Shown here piece by piece: positions 1-9,139 of a stretch of DNA of 64,000 nucleotides. Positions within the stretch are counted from its first letter, which is position 1, and every line of letters begins with the position of its first letter. The notes under the pieces were generated by a model. The model was not told the DNA's origin. It saw only the letters and a program-made list of their open reading frames with translations, and did not search any database. This DNA comes from CAVWXT01 sp963759115 (GTDB taxonomy: Bacteria > Planctomycetota > Planctomycetia > Pirellulales > Thermoguttaceae), in assembly GCA_963759115.1 (NCBI GenBank), contig CAVWXT010000001.1, positions 930,001 to 994,000 on the forward strand, read 5' to 3'. Both the position numbers and the translations under genes were made by a program.

Positions 1-1
1 C

Positions 2-139
2 GGCGAGACCTTCCAGGACCATACGCAATTGTTCTGTCAGTTGGTCGATTGGGTCTCCGAACGGGAAATTCCCGGCGGTTTCGTGTTCGACAGCTATTTC
101 ACCAACGCGGAGAATCTGAATCACATCCACCTGGCCTAG
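2..139 (+). pseudogene. Transposase fragment, DDE type, C-terminal piece only
   Basis: The first 46 codons of the window read as the end of a protein and stop at TAG 137-139. The stretch GGFVFDSYFTNAENLNHIH resembles the block around the second catalytic aspartate of IS4/IS701-type DDE transposases (a hydrophobic strand followed by D-S-x-F). In that family well over a hundred further residues, including the catalytic Glu, should follow, but the frame ends 20 residues after the Asp. The piece is therefore probably a truncated or degenerate transposase. The 5' part lies outside the window, so the family cannot be fixed. Confidence 0.5.
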
Positions 140-157
140 TTTGCAAAAGCTCAGTTT

Positions 158-2710
158 TCATTCTTCAACCACCACGGTCTGGTTGATGGCCGGGGCCGTC
201 GCCGGAAAGACCAACGAGCGGCCGTCGACGGTGGCTCGGATGTAATACTCAAAATCGGTCTTCGCGGCCTCGGGTGGCAGTGTCACCGCGTACACGCCGC
301 GGGCGACGTGCCGCAGCGGTACTTTGGCAAACCCATCGCCGCCCAACGGACGCCAGCATAGTTCACCCACCTGCGGATTGCTCCCCAGCATGATGACGGT
401 CAGCTTGAACTCCTCGCCCGCCGCGACGCCTGTGCGAACCTCGGGCACGAACAGCCGCGGCTGGCCGGCGTAGTCTTTGGATGGCATGGCGTCGGCGGGC
501 AAGTCCTCGTGGAGCAGCTTGGCCAACTCAAGACCGGGCGCGGTGAGCATCACGGGCAGCGTTTGCTGCTGCCAATTGCAGACGTTGCCCATCTCGCCGG
601 GGTTGGTGACCGTGGCCAGCAGGTGCCGGTGAAGCTCGGCAAAGGCGGCCACCAATTCTTTCCGCGCCGGCAGGGCCGATTCCCGCGCAAGCTTCTTCTG
701 AAGTTGCGGTTCCTTCTCGGCTTTGACCTTGCCGAGGGCCGTAGTGTATTGAGCCCAATCGCAGGCGATCTTGCCGATCGAGCAGAGGTAGCGGAAGTTG
801 TTCAGCCAGTAGTCGAACCGTTCGAGATTGCCCGGCCCCGTGACTTGCGGCCGGAGCGCCGCCAGCTCGTCGACGAAGGCGTACTGCTTCTGCACCTCTT
901 GCCAAGGGCGCCCGTCGGGTTTGACGCTGCCTGGGCCGGTGACCCAATCGGCAGCACGCGGCAGGCGGCCGTCCATGCGGGCGAAGATCGCTGCGATCGG
1001 TCCGGCCGCCTCGGGGCCGAACTCCGCCCGTGCCCAGTCCGCATAGAAATCGGCCACGGCCAGGTAACACGGCTTGTCTGTCGGGACCGTATTGGCCGGA
1101 TCAGGCGCGCTGGCCGGCTCGCTCCAGCCGGCTTGATCCCAGGCGGCTTTGGCCAGGGCCGAGACGTTCGGGCCGAGAACGCGGGTCCGCCAGTGGATGC
1201 CGAGCAGGCCGGTGCAGCCGTATTTCAGGGCGTCGGCAACGTCGCGGCGCATGCGGCCGACCCAAAGCTGCGGCATGGTCAGCCCCGGGTCGTCTTCCAG
1301 CCAGGGGATGGCCCATTTCGGCCGCCCGGCGATTTGTACGAAGCCCGGCTCGACCGGCGTGTTGCCCACCGTGCGATTGATGCAACTCATCGGCATGTCC
1401 TTGGGCAGGAACTCGTCGAAGAGCGCGGGCGTCTGCGGCGGGCCAAGCACCCAGCCGCACGTGGCCAGCGTGAAGGGCGCATCGACCTTCTTTGCCGCCG
1501 CCAGCACAGCTCGAAAGTCGGCCAGCGTCGCGTCGATCTGCGGCTGTGGCACCGGCTTCCAGGTCCAGTCCTCGGGCGTCCATAGCCAATAGTAGTCCAA
1601 CGGATGCGTTTCGATGATCCGCTGGAACATGCCTTCGTACACTTCCTGCACGACGGCCGGGTCGGCTGGGTCCTTGCCGGCCGCCTTCAACCGCTCTTTG
1701 ACGGGCGTCGGTATCGTCAGCGGCGTCTCCGTGCCGAGGCACGTCTTGATGCCATGCCGGTGCGCGTAGGTGAACACGTCGCGCAGCAAATCGCCCATCC
1801 GATCGAACAGGGCATTGCACTGCTCGGGCGGCATTTTGTTCCAGGGGCACGTGTCGCGCATGTACTCGGCCCCGTAGTCGTCGCGGTCGAACAGCTCGGC
1901 GGCGCCGAACATGTAATCGCCCGTCTTGCCCGGCCGGTATCCCCAGGCGCCGGTAACGTTGCTGGCAGTAAAATGCCGCGAGGGATAGCTGGCCTTCACC
2001 TTGCCGTCGGCGGCGATCTCGTCCGGCGGGCCGATCCATACCAGCGGCTCCGGCCCGACGCCGCCCTGTGGATAGGTGTGCAACGCGAAGAAGTTCATCC
2101 CCAGCTTGGGCAACTGGCCGAGGATCGCCTTGTAGCCGTCGCGGTTCCACCAATCGGGCCCTTCGGGGAAGTCGTGAAACGGCTGGATACCGCGGAGGTT
2201 GAAGAGCGGTTTGCGAGTTTCGTCCAAGGTCGGCAGTTCCAGGGCGATCTGCTTGTCGGGCACCACGTCGCCGTGCAGGTAGAACCGCACGCCCAGGTGC
2301 TCGGCAAAACGATAGGCGCCGTAGAGCGTGCCGATAGGATCGCCGCCGGCGATCAACAGCACGGGCGTACCGTCCAGGGTGAGCGTTTTGAGAACGTATT
2401 GCTCCGCCGCCAGGCCTTCGACCGCCCGCTTGAACTTCGCATCGCTCAACAACGACCGCACCACGGGCCGGTCTTTCGTGCCAACGACAATAAAGCCGTG
2501 TTTGGCCGCCGCCGATTCGTCGCCAGTGATCGGCAGCAGCTTGCCGGTTCGCAAATAGACGTAGCGGCGGATCTCCTTGCCAGCCAGCTTTTCGGCAGAC
2601 GACGCGCTTTGATCGCAGACGATTGCCACTGGCGCCGTCGATTCCGCAGCAATTGCCGTCGAGGCAAAGCGAGCGAGCAAAAAGACGATGATCCCGGCAT
2701 GGCGCAGCAC
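158..2710 (-). CDS. Exported DUF4838 / alpha-glucuronidase-like glycoside hydrolase
   Basis: A large exported protein of about 850 residues with no frame break. I choose GTG 2710 as start because AAGGAG lies 8 nt upstream and the protein then begins directly with a signal peptide (hydrophobic IIVFLLARF, cleavage after AIAA). Residues about 25-165 look like the alpha/beta domain that precedes the barrel in GH67/GH20 enzymes (EIRRYVYLRTGKLLPI). The central 200-600 region with RGIQPFHDF, WNRDGY and many Trp/Tyr residues fits the DUF4838 barrel. The last 90 residues are beta-rich. DUF4838 proteins are presumed polysaccharide-active hydrolases; the substrate cannot be read. It is divergent from a sugar-acid transporter operon, which suggests uronate-containing glycans. 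Confidence 0.75.
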   Translation of the reverse strand: MLRHAGIIVFLLARFASTAIAAESTAPVAIVCDQSASSAEKLAGKEIRRYVYLRTGKLLPITGDESAAAKHGFIVVGTKDRPVVRSLLSDAKFKRAVEGLAAEQYVLKTLTLDGTPVLLIAGGDPIGTLYGAYRFAEHLGVRFYLHGDVVPDKQIALELPTLDETRKPLFNLRGIQPFHDFPEGPDWWNRDGYKAILGQLPKLGMNFFALHTYPQGGVGPEPLVWIGPPDEIAADGKVKASYPSRHFTASNVTGAWGYRPGKTGDYMFGAAELFDRDDYGAEYMRDTCPWNKMPPEQCNALFDRMGDLLRDVFTYAHRHGIKTCLGTETPLTIPTPVKERLKAAGKDPADPAVVQEVYEGMFQRIIETHPLDYYWLWTPEDWTWKPVPQPQIDATLADFRAVLAAAKKVDAPFTLATCGWVLGPPQTPALFDEFLPKDMPMSCINRTVGNTPVEPGFVQIAGRPKWAIPWLEDDPGLTMPQLWVGRMRRDVADALKYGCTGLLGIHWRTRVLGPNVSALAKAAWDQAGWSEPASAPDPANTVPTDKPCYLAVADFYADWARAEFGPEAAGPIAAIFARMDGRLPRAADWVTGPGSVKPDGRPWQEVQKQYAFVDELAALRPQVTGPGNLERFDYWLNNFRYLCSIGKIACDWAQYTTALGKVKAEKEPQLQKKLARESALPARKELVAAFAELHRHLLATVTNPGEMGNVCNWQQQTLPVMLTAPGLELAKLLHEDLPADAMPSKDYAGQPRLFVPEVRTGVAAGEEFKLTVIMLGSNPQVGELCWRPLGGDGFAKVPLRHVARGVYAVTLPPEAAKTDFEYYIRATVDGRSLVFPATAPAINQTVVVEE

Positions 2711-2771
2711 GGCAAGGTCTCCTTCGGCAGAATAGAGAACCGTGGGCAGGTCGCAACGCGGAAGCCTTGGC

Positions 2772-2800
2772 AGTCTAGCAGCCGGCCGACGGGGTGTCAA
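2772..2800 (-). promoter_or_regulatory. Sigma-70 type promoter for the DUF4838 gene
   Basis: On the minus strand TTGACA (2800-2795) is followed after 17 nt by TAGACT (2777-2772). Transcription would start about 55 nt before the GTG at 2710. The -35 is a perfect consensus. Confidence 0.6.
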
Positions 2801-2877
2801 TTCGCCGGCAATTTCGCTACAATAACCGCCTGCAAGTAGCCGCCGGCTACTGCGATGTGGCCGTTGCGAGAGTCAAC

Positions 2878-4395
2878 ATGGCCAGTGCCTTGCTCCATCC
2901 TCAGCCGCCGTCATCCGCAACCCGCGTACGTTACGTTGTGCTGGGGTTTGGCTGCACGCTGTCGATGATCACGTATCTCGACCGCGTCTGCATGGCCTCG
3001 GCCGCCAAGCCGTTCGTCGAGGAATTGGGCCTGAAGAGCGTGGCCGACCTGAACTGGGTCTTCGCGGCTTTCTCGCTGGCCTACGCGTTGTTTGAGGTGC
3101 CCAGCGGCTGGCTGGGCGACGTCTTTGGCCCGCGAAGCGTGCTGATCCGCATTATCCTGTGGTGGTCGGCTTTTACGGCTCTGACGGGGTTGATCGGGCT
3201 GAGCGTGGGCGGCCGCGTGATCGGCTCCTTCGCCGTCGGCCCGCTGGTGGTTACGCCCCTGGTCATGCTGATCGCCGTTCGGTTTCTGTTTGGGGTGGGC
3301 GAGGCCGGCGCCTATCCGAACATCACCCGCGCCCTGCACAACTGGTTCCCGCTGGGTGAGCGCGGTTTCGCTCAGGGGGCCGTCTGGATGTGCGGCCGCA
3401 TGATGGGCGGGCTCACGCCGCTGGTGTGGATGGGCCTGATGGCCGCGCTCCAATGGTTTGGACAGTTGCAGGGCGAGCCATCTGAAGATAGCGCATCTTC
3501 CGCGATCATTCGTTCGCTGGCATCATGGCGCGGGGCCTTCTGGGTGTTTGCAGCCGTCGGCGTGGTGTGGTGCGTGGCCTTCGCGCTCTGGTTCCGCAAC
3601 CGGCCGGAGGAAAAGAAGGGCGTCAACGCGGCCGAGCTGGAATTGATCCGCGCCGGCGGCGTCGAGTCGCAGGCCGCCAAGAAGCGCGTGCCCTGGCGGC
3701 GAATCCTCGGTAGCCGCAACGTCTGGCTCCTGTGCTTGATGTACGGCTGTCAAAGCTACGGTTGGGCATTCTTCATCACCTACCTTCCCAGCTTCGTGCA
3801 AGACCACTACGGCGTCGATCCCACGACCGCCCTGGGGGCCGCCTACCAGGGCGGGCCCTTGTGGATGGGCGCCATCGGATGCCTGATCGGCGGGCTGCTG
3901 ACCGACCGGCTCATGCGCCGGACGGGCAACCGCCGTCTGAGCCGCAGCCTGTTGGGCGTGGTCGGCCACACAGCCACCGTGGTCTGCCTGGTCACTTGCG
4001 CGCTCGTCCCCGCTTCCTCCGGGTTCTTTTGGGCCATCTCATTGGCCGGCTTCTTTATCGATCTGACCATGGGGTCCGCTTGGGCCTTGTGTCAGGACAT
4101 CGGCCGGCGATACGCGGCGACTGTGGCCGGTTGCATGAACATGTGTGGTGCGGTCGGCAACGTGCTGGCGAACTGGACTACAGGCTTCATCGTGCAGCGG
4201 GCGTTGGCGGTGCATGCCCCCGGTCCCGGCCTGTCAGTTGAACAACTCAAAGCCGCCCAGAAAGCCGCCGAACTGGCTGGCTATCGGGGAAACTTCCTTT
4301 GCTTCGCGGCCGCGTTCGTCGTCGGCGTCATCTGCTGGTTGCTGATTGACGCCACCAAGCCGGTCGTGCCCGAAGAGCCGTTGCCCCACGACTAG
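2878..4395 (+). CDS. MFS transporter, ACS (anion:cation symporter) family, sugar-acid type
   Basis: A 505-residue integral membrane protein with about twelve hydrophobic segments. The opening block (VLGFGCTLSMITYLDRVCMA) is typical of the glucarate/galactonate/hexuronate transporters of the ACS family: the first helix carries the Y-x-D-R motif. Further family marks are the Gly-rich helix with GEAGAYPNITRALHNWFP and the conserved WLGDVFGPR between helices 2 and 3. I start at ATG 2878 because the upstream in-frame codons are not hydrophobic and overlap the divergent promoter region. Family members move sugar acids with protons across the inner membrane. It heads a three-gene run with a creatininase-family enzyme and an enolase-superfamily dehydratase, so the cargo is probably an aldonate or uronate; this is inference from context. 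Confidence 0.85.
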   Translation: MASALLHPQPPSSATRVRYVVLGFGCTLSMITYLDRVCMASAAKPFVEELGLKSVADLNWVFAAFSLAYALFEVPSGWLGDVFGPRSVLIRIILWWSAFTALTGLIGLSVGGRVIGSFAVGPLVVTPLVMLIAVRFLFGVGEAGAYPNITRALHNWFPLGERGFAQGAVWMCGRMMGGLTPLVWMGLMAALQWFGQLQGEPSEDSASSAIIRSLASWRGAFWVFAAVGVVWCVAFALWFRNRPEEKKGVNAAELELIRAGGVESQAAKKRVPWRRILGSRNVWLLCLMYGCQSYGWAFFITYLPSFVQDHYGVDPTTALGAAYQGGPLWMGAIGCLIGGLLTDRLMRRTGNRRLSRSLLGVVGHTATVVCLVTCALVPASSGFFWAISLAGFFIDLTMGSAWALCQDIGRRYAATVAGCMNMCGAVGNVLANWTTGFIVQRALAVHAPGPGLSVEQLKAAQKAAELAGYRGNFLCFAAAFVVGVICWLLIDATKPVVPEEPLPHD

Positions 4396-4437
4396 ATCGA
4401 GTGTTAGAATCGCACAGAATTCATGGAGACTGCTTTG

Positions 4438-5256
4438 ATGGATGTAACCAGTGAGTATCGTTACCTTCGCCTCACCTGGCAGGAGATGAACGAGGCCATC
4501 GCGGCCCAAAAAGTGGTCCTCCTGCCGACGGGCTCGGTGGAACAGCACGGCCCTCATCTTCCCTTGGACGTGGACGCGTTCCTGGCGGAATCGGTGTGCC
4601 TGGAGATCGGCCGCCGGGCGGCGGACCGCGTGTTGGTGTTGCCGCCGGTGTCCTTCGGCCTGAACATGCACCACATCGACTTCCCCGGCACGATCCACAT
4701 CGAGCCCGAGGTGTTCATCGCCTTCTGCCTCAATATCACCAAGAGCGTGGCCTATCACGGCTTCCAGAAGATCCTGATCGTCAACGGCCACGGCTCGAAT
4801 ACGCCGCTGGTCGATCTGGTCGCGCGGAAGACGGTGCTGGCCACCAACTCGCTCTGCGCCGCCGTGAACTACTTCAGTCTGGGCATCGAGGCATTCAACC
4901 GCATCAAGCAGACGCCGGTGATGGCCCACGCCGACGAGTTCGAGACTTCGCTCTACCTGCACCTGGCGCCGGAGCGGGTGCGGATGGACCGGGCCGTGGC
5001 CGGCAACGACGTGGTGGGCCGGTACATGAGCTCCGACAGCACGTCGCCGTACGTGCGTTTCAGCGACTATTGGGGGCGCTGGACCAAGGTCGGCGTGCAC
5101 GGCGATCCGACCGCCGCCACGGCGGAAAAGGGCAAGATCATCTGGGACGCCGTGCTGCCCCGCCTGGTCGAACTGGTCGACGAGTTCCGCGACTGGCCCA
5201 TCGCCCCGCGCAGCGACCAGCACCAAGGACCCGTCCAATCACACATCCAGTGGTGA
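4438..5256 (+). CDS. Creatininase-family amidohydrolase
   Basis: A 272-residue cytosolic enzyme. The hallmark is LPTGSVEQHGPHLPLDVD near residue 35, which supplies the metal ligands Glu, His and Asp of creatininase-type hydrolases; NGHGSN near 115 and HADEFETSLYL near 160 complete the metal site. The family hydrolyses cyclic or linear amides (creatinine, formamidopyrimidine) but many members have unknown or lactonase-like roles. ATG 4438 is preferred over ATG 4423 because GGAG lies about 9 nt before it. It follows the transporter by 42 nt and ends 5 nt before the dehydratase, so the three are surely cotranscribed. In this company a role on a sugar-acid lactone or amide is plausible but unproven. 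Confidence 0.85.
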   Translation: MDVTSEYRYLRLTWQEMNEAIAAQKVVLLPTGSVEQHGPHLPLDVDAFLAESVCLEIGRRAADRVLVLPPVSFGLNMHHIDFPGTIHIEPEVFIAFCLNITKSVAYHGFQKILIVNGHGSNTPLVDLVARKTVLATNSLCAAVNYFSLGIEAFNRIKQTPVMAHADEFETSLYLHLAPERVRMDRAVAGNDVVGRYMSSDSTSPYVRFSDYWGRWTKVGVHGDPTAATAEKGKIIWDAVLPRLVELVDEFRDWPIAPRSDQHQGPVQSHIQW

Positions 5257-5261
5257 CGACC

Positions 5262-6404
5262 ATGAAAATACGCGAGATTCGGGCGGCCGGACTCCGCGGC
5301 GCCACGCCCGAGGGCGGCTGGGACGAGGAACTGCGGCCCGACGACTGCGTCCACACGCTGATCGCCGTGGTGACCGACGAAGGGCCGGTCGGGCTGGGCA
5401 GCGCGTTCACCAGCGACCACCTGGTTCGCGCGGCGCTGGCCCTGCTGGAGCCGCTCTATCGCGGCGAAAACGCCCTGGAGCCGGAGCGGGTGAGCGAGAA
5501 GCTGCACCAGAACACGTTCTGGCTCGGCCGCGGCGGCTCCGTGACGCACACCATCAGCGGCATCGACATCGCCCTGTGGGACCTGCTGGGCAAGGCCACC
5601 GGCCAGCCCGTCGGACGCCTGCTGGGCGGCCGCTACCGGGACCGCGTGAAGCCCTACGCCTCGCTGCTGATGCAGGAGCCCGAGCCGTTGGCCGACCACC
5701 TGCTGAAGCTGAAGGCAGCAGGGCTATCCGGGCGTTCAAGATCGGTTGGGGGCCTTTCGGGCGGCACAGCCATGCGATGGACGAGGCGATCGTCCGCGCG
5801 GCCCGCGACGCCGTCGGCTTCCGATTCGCTCTTGATGGTCGATGCGGGCGGAAGCGACGCCTTCTGGAAGCAAGGCTACAAATGGGCCGTGCGGACCGCG
5901 CACATGCTGGCGGCCTTCGACGTGGCCTGGTTCGAGGAGCCGCTGAAGCCCGACGCCATGCAGGACTACGTCCTCTTGCGTCGGAACTCGCCGGTGCCGA
6001 TCGCCGGCGGCGAGGTGCTCACGCGCCGGCAGTCGTTCCAGCCCTGGCTGGAGGCGGGGGCGTTCGACGTGGTGCAGCCCGACGTGACCAAGGTGGGCGG
6101 CATCAGCGAGGAGCGGCGCATCGCCTGGATGGCCCAGGAGCACGGCGTCCGCTTCATCCCGCACGGCTGGAACACGGCGGTGGGAGTGGCCGCCGACTTG
6201 CAATTGGCCTCGGCGTTTTCCGACACCGATCTGGTCGAGTACCTGACGGGCTCGCCCTACGTGGACGAGATTGCCGCCGGCGGCTGGACGCTCGATGCCG
6301 ACGGCATGTTGCCGATCCCCAATGCGCCTGGCTTGGGGTTGGAGCTGAACATGGATGCCGTGGCGAGGTACACCCGCGGGGAGCGGTTGCTGCCGCAACG
6401 TTGA
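5262..6404 (+). CDS. Enolase-superfamily (mandelate racemase/galactonate dehydratase-like) enzyme, two compensating frame breaks
   Basis: About 380 residues. The N-terminal capping domain (1-120) ends in SGIDIALWDLLGKA, and the barrel carries the expected acid/base set: Lys in AFKIGWG, metal ligands Asp in MVDAGG, Glu in WFEEP, Glu in AGGEV, and His in IPHGWNTAVG. Members dehydrate or racemise carboxylate sugars. The stretch 5722-5832 is read in another frame: there the sequence encodes RAFKIGWGPFGRHSHAMDEA, and normal reading returns before MVDAGG. The net change is three bases, so the apparent ORF stays open but with about 35 wrong residues. This looks like sequence error. It ends the transporter operon and its stop overlaps the -35 of the next promoter. 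Confidence 0.8.
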   Translation: MKIREIRAAGLRGATPEGGWDEELRPDDCVHTLIAVVTDEGPVGLGSAFTSDHLVRAALALLEPLYRGENALEPERVSEKLHQNTFWLGRGGSVTHTISGIDIALWDLLGKATGQPVGRLLGGRYRDRVKPYASLLMQEPEPLADHLLKLKAAGLSGRSRSVGGLSGGTAMRWTRRSSARPATPSASDSLLMVDAGGSDAFWKQGYKWAVRTAHMLAAFDVAWFEEPLKPDAMQDYVLLRRNSPVPIAGGEVLTRRQSFQPWLEAGAFDVVQPDVTKVGGISEERRIAWMAQEHGVRFIPHGWNTAVGVAADLQLASAFSDTDLVEYLTGSPYVDEIAAGGWTLDADGMLPIPNAPGLGLELNMDAVARYTRGERLLPQR

Positions 6405-6429
6405 TTCGAATGATACATTGCACTAGAAT
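6401..6429 (+). promoter_or_regulatory. Promoter of the RelBE-like pair
   Basis: TTGATT (6401-6406), 17 nt, TAGAAT (6424-6429). A GGAGG ribosome site follows at 6438 before ATG 6450. The -35 overlaps the stop codon of the preceding dehydratase gene. Confidence 0.5.
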
Positions 6430-6449
6430 AGCATCGTGGAGGTGACCGC

Positions 6450-6647
6450 ATGAAAGGCGTCCAGTTTGTCGTTGATGAACACGGAACGAAGACCGCCGTG
6501 GTGATCAACCTGAGACAGTGTTCGGAACTGTGGGAAGATTTCTATGACAGCTCCGTCGCCGAGGCTCGCAAGAACGAGCCGCGGGAGTCACTCGAATCGG
6601 TCAAGAAGAGGCTGATTGCACGAGGAAAGATTCGCTCGCATGGATAA
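6450..6647 (+). CDS. Small antitoxin of a RelBE/ParDE-like module
   Basis: A 65-residue acidic-then-basic protein. It starts with a short beta strand (VQFVVDEHGTKTAVVINL) followed by helices rich in Glu and Lys, the layout of RelB/Phd-type antitoxins that wrap around a toxin. GGAGG 8 nt upstream supports ATG 6450. Its last eight bases overlap the toxin start, the usual tight coupling of such modules. It probably represses its own promoter with the toxin as corepressor. No catalytic features are expected. The call rests on size, composition and on the downstream RelE-like protein. Confidence 0.65.
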   Translation: MKGVQFVVDEHGTKTAVVINLRQCSELWEDFYDSSVAEARKNEPRESLESVKKRLIARGKIRSHG

Positions 6648-6898
6648 GTATGCCATTGCCTTTGTGCGATCCGCGCAGGGAATTGGAATCGCTTTCCACG
6701 CGTATCATCGAGCGGGTTCTGGCGCGAATTGAGAATCTGGCGGACGAGCCCCGGCCACCCGGCTGTCGGAAGCTTAGGGGCGAGCGCAATCTGTGGCGGT
6801 TGCGAGTTGGCGATTATCGAGTGGTTTATTCGGTCGATGACGGAGCGCGTAGCGTCGAAGTCCATGCGGTCCGTCATCGCCGCGAGGCGTATCGTTGA
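6640..6898 (+). CDS. RelE/ParE-family toxin, one frame break
   Basis: The toxin reads MDKYAIAFVRSA from ATG 6640 and then continues in a second frame as RELESLSTRIIERVLARI, so one indel is needed near 6678. Joined, it gives about 86 residues with the RelE-fold features: an N-terminal strand, two helices, then CRKLRGERNLWRLRVGDYRVVY, which carries the conserved Lys/Arg residues and the R-V-G-D-Y-R-V-x-Y strand. RelE proteins cut mRNA on the ribosome; ParE members act on gyrase, and the sequence alone does not separate them. The break is probably a sequencing error, because the rest of the module is intact. Confidence 0.7.
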
Positions 6899-6986
6899 GC
6901 CTGCTCGCCGGAGACAAAACGACCGGCCGTCGCTTAGTCAGTCGGGAGAAGCAGCGCGACCCTACCTTCTCACGTTGCCCACCAAC

Positions 6987-8954
6987 TCAACGCCCATCTG
7001 GCTGCAAATCATAGCCCATGCGAACGGCTTGCCCGTCGAGGCGAAGGCCCAGGTTGAGACGCGATGCGCCGACAGGCGGTTGGCCTACGACTTGGATATC
7101 GACGTTCGGCTCAGCGCCGGCATACGGCACCACCGGCGTGACGAACCGCACGCCGGCGTCCGCTTTGTCCTTGCGGATTGCGTAGGAAAAGGCCGGGCGC
7201 GGTTCTTTCTTGCCGTAGACAAAGGACACTTGGCCCTCCTCTTCGTTGAGCGCCACGCCCTTGGGCGCCACGCCGCGGATCAAGACGTTCCAACCGTCGG
7301 CGAAATCGGTGCGTACCGTGAGGACCTTCTGGTCAAACACGACCTTGCCGGGCGAGCTGAAAATGCAAGTCCAAGTTCCCCACCGCCTCGCCCAGGGCCT
7401 CGTCCACGATTACGAATATCTTCTTATGGACGAAGAAAACCGCCCGGCGGTGCGTCAGGCCCGGATAACTCGCGTTCTCGACCACCAGCGTGTCCACGTC
7501 GCTGCCCGGTTTCCACAGCCGCAGCCGGGGCGCGTAGGCCGAAATCTGGTTGTCGAGCGTGAGCGTCTGGTGTACCCGCGTCTGCTGAAACCACCGGCGG
7601 TCCTCGTCATCGCCGCTGTAGATGTACGAGCCCGAATCGGGCATCAGGTGCCGGCCCCCGGCATAGAGCTCGAACGTGCCGTTGTCGTGCTGGCAGTGCC
7701 AGCCGCCGTCCGGGCCGCACTTGAGCACAAGGCAGATGGCGTCCTTGTCCCATCCGCTGCGCATCGAGTAAAGGCCGCTCTGTTCCAGCGCGAAGGCCGT
7801 CTCGCGGGGCATCGTACCTTGCTTGCCTTCCGTGGCCACGTAGAGGAAGTCTTCTCGCTGAAAAGGCCCGGCGTACTGCATAAGCGTGGCATAGGTATCG
7901 CCCGGCTTGCCGGCCCAGGAGTCGCCGAACTGGGCCATCGATCCGTCGGGCAGCCCGAGTTTCATCACGACCGCGACCATCCGCTCCACTTTTTTCACGT
8001 ACTCGGGCGGGAAATCTTGCCCATGCCCATTCATGCGGGCCAACTCGAACGGCTCCATGAACCAACCGATGCAGCCGATGTGATAGTCGATCGATAGCTC
8101 GCGCTGGTGGCCGTCGGGGTAGACCTGCTGGTCGATCTCACGCACCAGCCGGCGAATGGCCTCGTTCCGCCAGCGGTCGGCATCCTGGAATTCGGGAAAG
8201 CTGATGGCGATCGAGGCCAGCCCGTCGGCCTCGATCAGTCCCCAGTTGCTCCGCTGCGAGTACTTGGTTTGAAGGTAGCGGGCGTGCTCGTCGAGGCTGT
8301 TGAGGAACTGCACGAGAATCTCGGGCGTGAAGGAGGGCGAGTCGAGGAACCGCTGGTAGAGTTCCATCCAACTGTGGCCGCGGAGCCCCACCTCGATCGA
8401 GCGCCAGGCGTCGGCGTGTTGCTGGTCGTGCGGGTTCTTCTTCGCCCAGTCGGCGAACTGGAGGCACCACTCCCGCGCGTACTTCTCGTCGCCGGTGTGC
8501 CAGTACATCCGCGCCATCGCGTTCCAGAACTCCATGCGGTGCAGTTGCCAGATCCATTCCTTATCGGGCACAGGGCTCGTGGACCAGTCGATGTCGTCGC
8601 CGCAGAAATAGGGCGGATAGCTCACATTGGCCAGCAGGACATGTTTCAGGGCGTCGTCGGCATACTTGGCGTCTTGCGGGCTGGCGCAGCGCCCTTCATC
8701 TTGATCCGATCCTGCCTGTCGATCGGATGCTTGACGGCCGTTCGTGCGCGGTAGTAGACCAGCAGTTCCGCGGCGGCCCGCGCGGGATCGTCGGCCGCAG
8801 CCCGCACCTTTTCAAGTTCGGGCCGGATCAGGTCCAACCGCGAAAGGAGCAGCCTGGTCGCGTCGGCAGTTTTCGTGTCTTGTCCGGCGGCCGCGGTGCA
8901 TAGGGCCGGATTCAGTGCAATCGCGATGATGAAGGAAATCGAGTATCTGGCCAT
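6987..8954 (-). CDS. Heparinase II/III-family polysaccharide lyase-like protein, frame breaks near 8640 and 7340
   Basis: ATG 8954 gives a signal peptide (SISFIIAIALNPALCTAAAG) preceded by an AGGAAAAGG ribosome site. Three consecutive frames then cover about 650 residues. The N-terminal part (RIKMKGAAP, DIDWSTSPVPDKEWIWQLHRM, WRSIEVGLRGHSWMELYQRF) is the alpha/alpha toroid typical of heparinase II/III lyases and alginate lyases. YHIGCIGWFMEPFELARMNG and QFGDSWAGKPGDT fit the active-site face. The last 250 residues (CGPDGGWHCQHDNGTFELYA, GGRHLMPDSGSY) are the beta-sandwich heparinase II/III domain, with the His of the C-terminal catalytic region visible. The protein probably cleaves uronate-containing polysaccharides outside the cytoplasm. 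Confidence 0.8.
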
Positions 8955-9042
8955 GAGAGTGCCTTTTCCTCGGGAATCGTTGCCTGCCGGCCCTACGGCG
9001 GGGGCAGTCGTGGGCGGGGTGAACGCCCACAACCTGTCGATT

Positions 9043-9072
9043 ATCCTAACGCCTGCCAAGGTCGATTTGCAA
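9043..9072 (-). promoter_or_regulatory. Possible promoter of the heparinase-like gene
   Basis: On the minus strand TTGCAA (9072-9067) is followed after 18 nt by TAGGAT (9048-9043), about 90 nt before ATG 8954. Both boxes match only in part. Confidence 0.35.
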
Positions 9073-9105
9073 GCTGACACGCCGGCCGCCCGCTGAATTG
9101 TGGCC

Positions 9106-9133
9106 TTGATTCTGGCCAGAATTGTGTTATCCT
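9106..9133 (+). promoter_or_regulatory. Possible leaderless promoter of the second toxin-antitoxin pair
   Basis: TTGATT (9106-9111), 16 nt, TATCCT (9128-9133). The GTG start of the toxin follows only 6 nt after the -10 box, so the transcript would begin at or next to the start codon. No Shine-Dalgarno sequence is visible in the same interval. Confidence 0.4.
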
Positions 9134-9139
9134 TCCATC

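Noticed and set aside
509..2839. Long open frames on the plus strand opposite the DUF4838 gene (up to 411 codons)
   Set aside because: They follow from the GC-rich codon use of the real gene; no domain, ribosome site or signal is seen.
4234..5238. 334-codon frame opposite the creatininase gene
   Set aside because: His/Arg/Gln-rich shadow translation with no recognisable motif.
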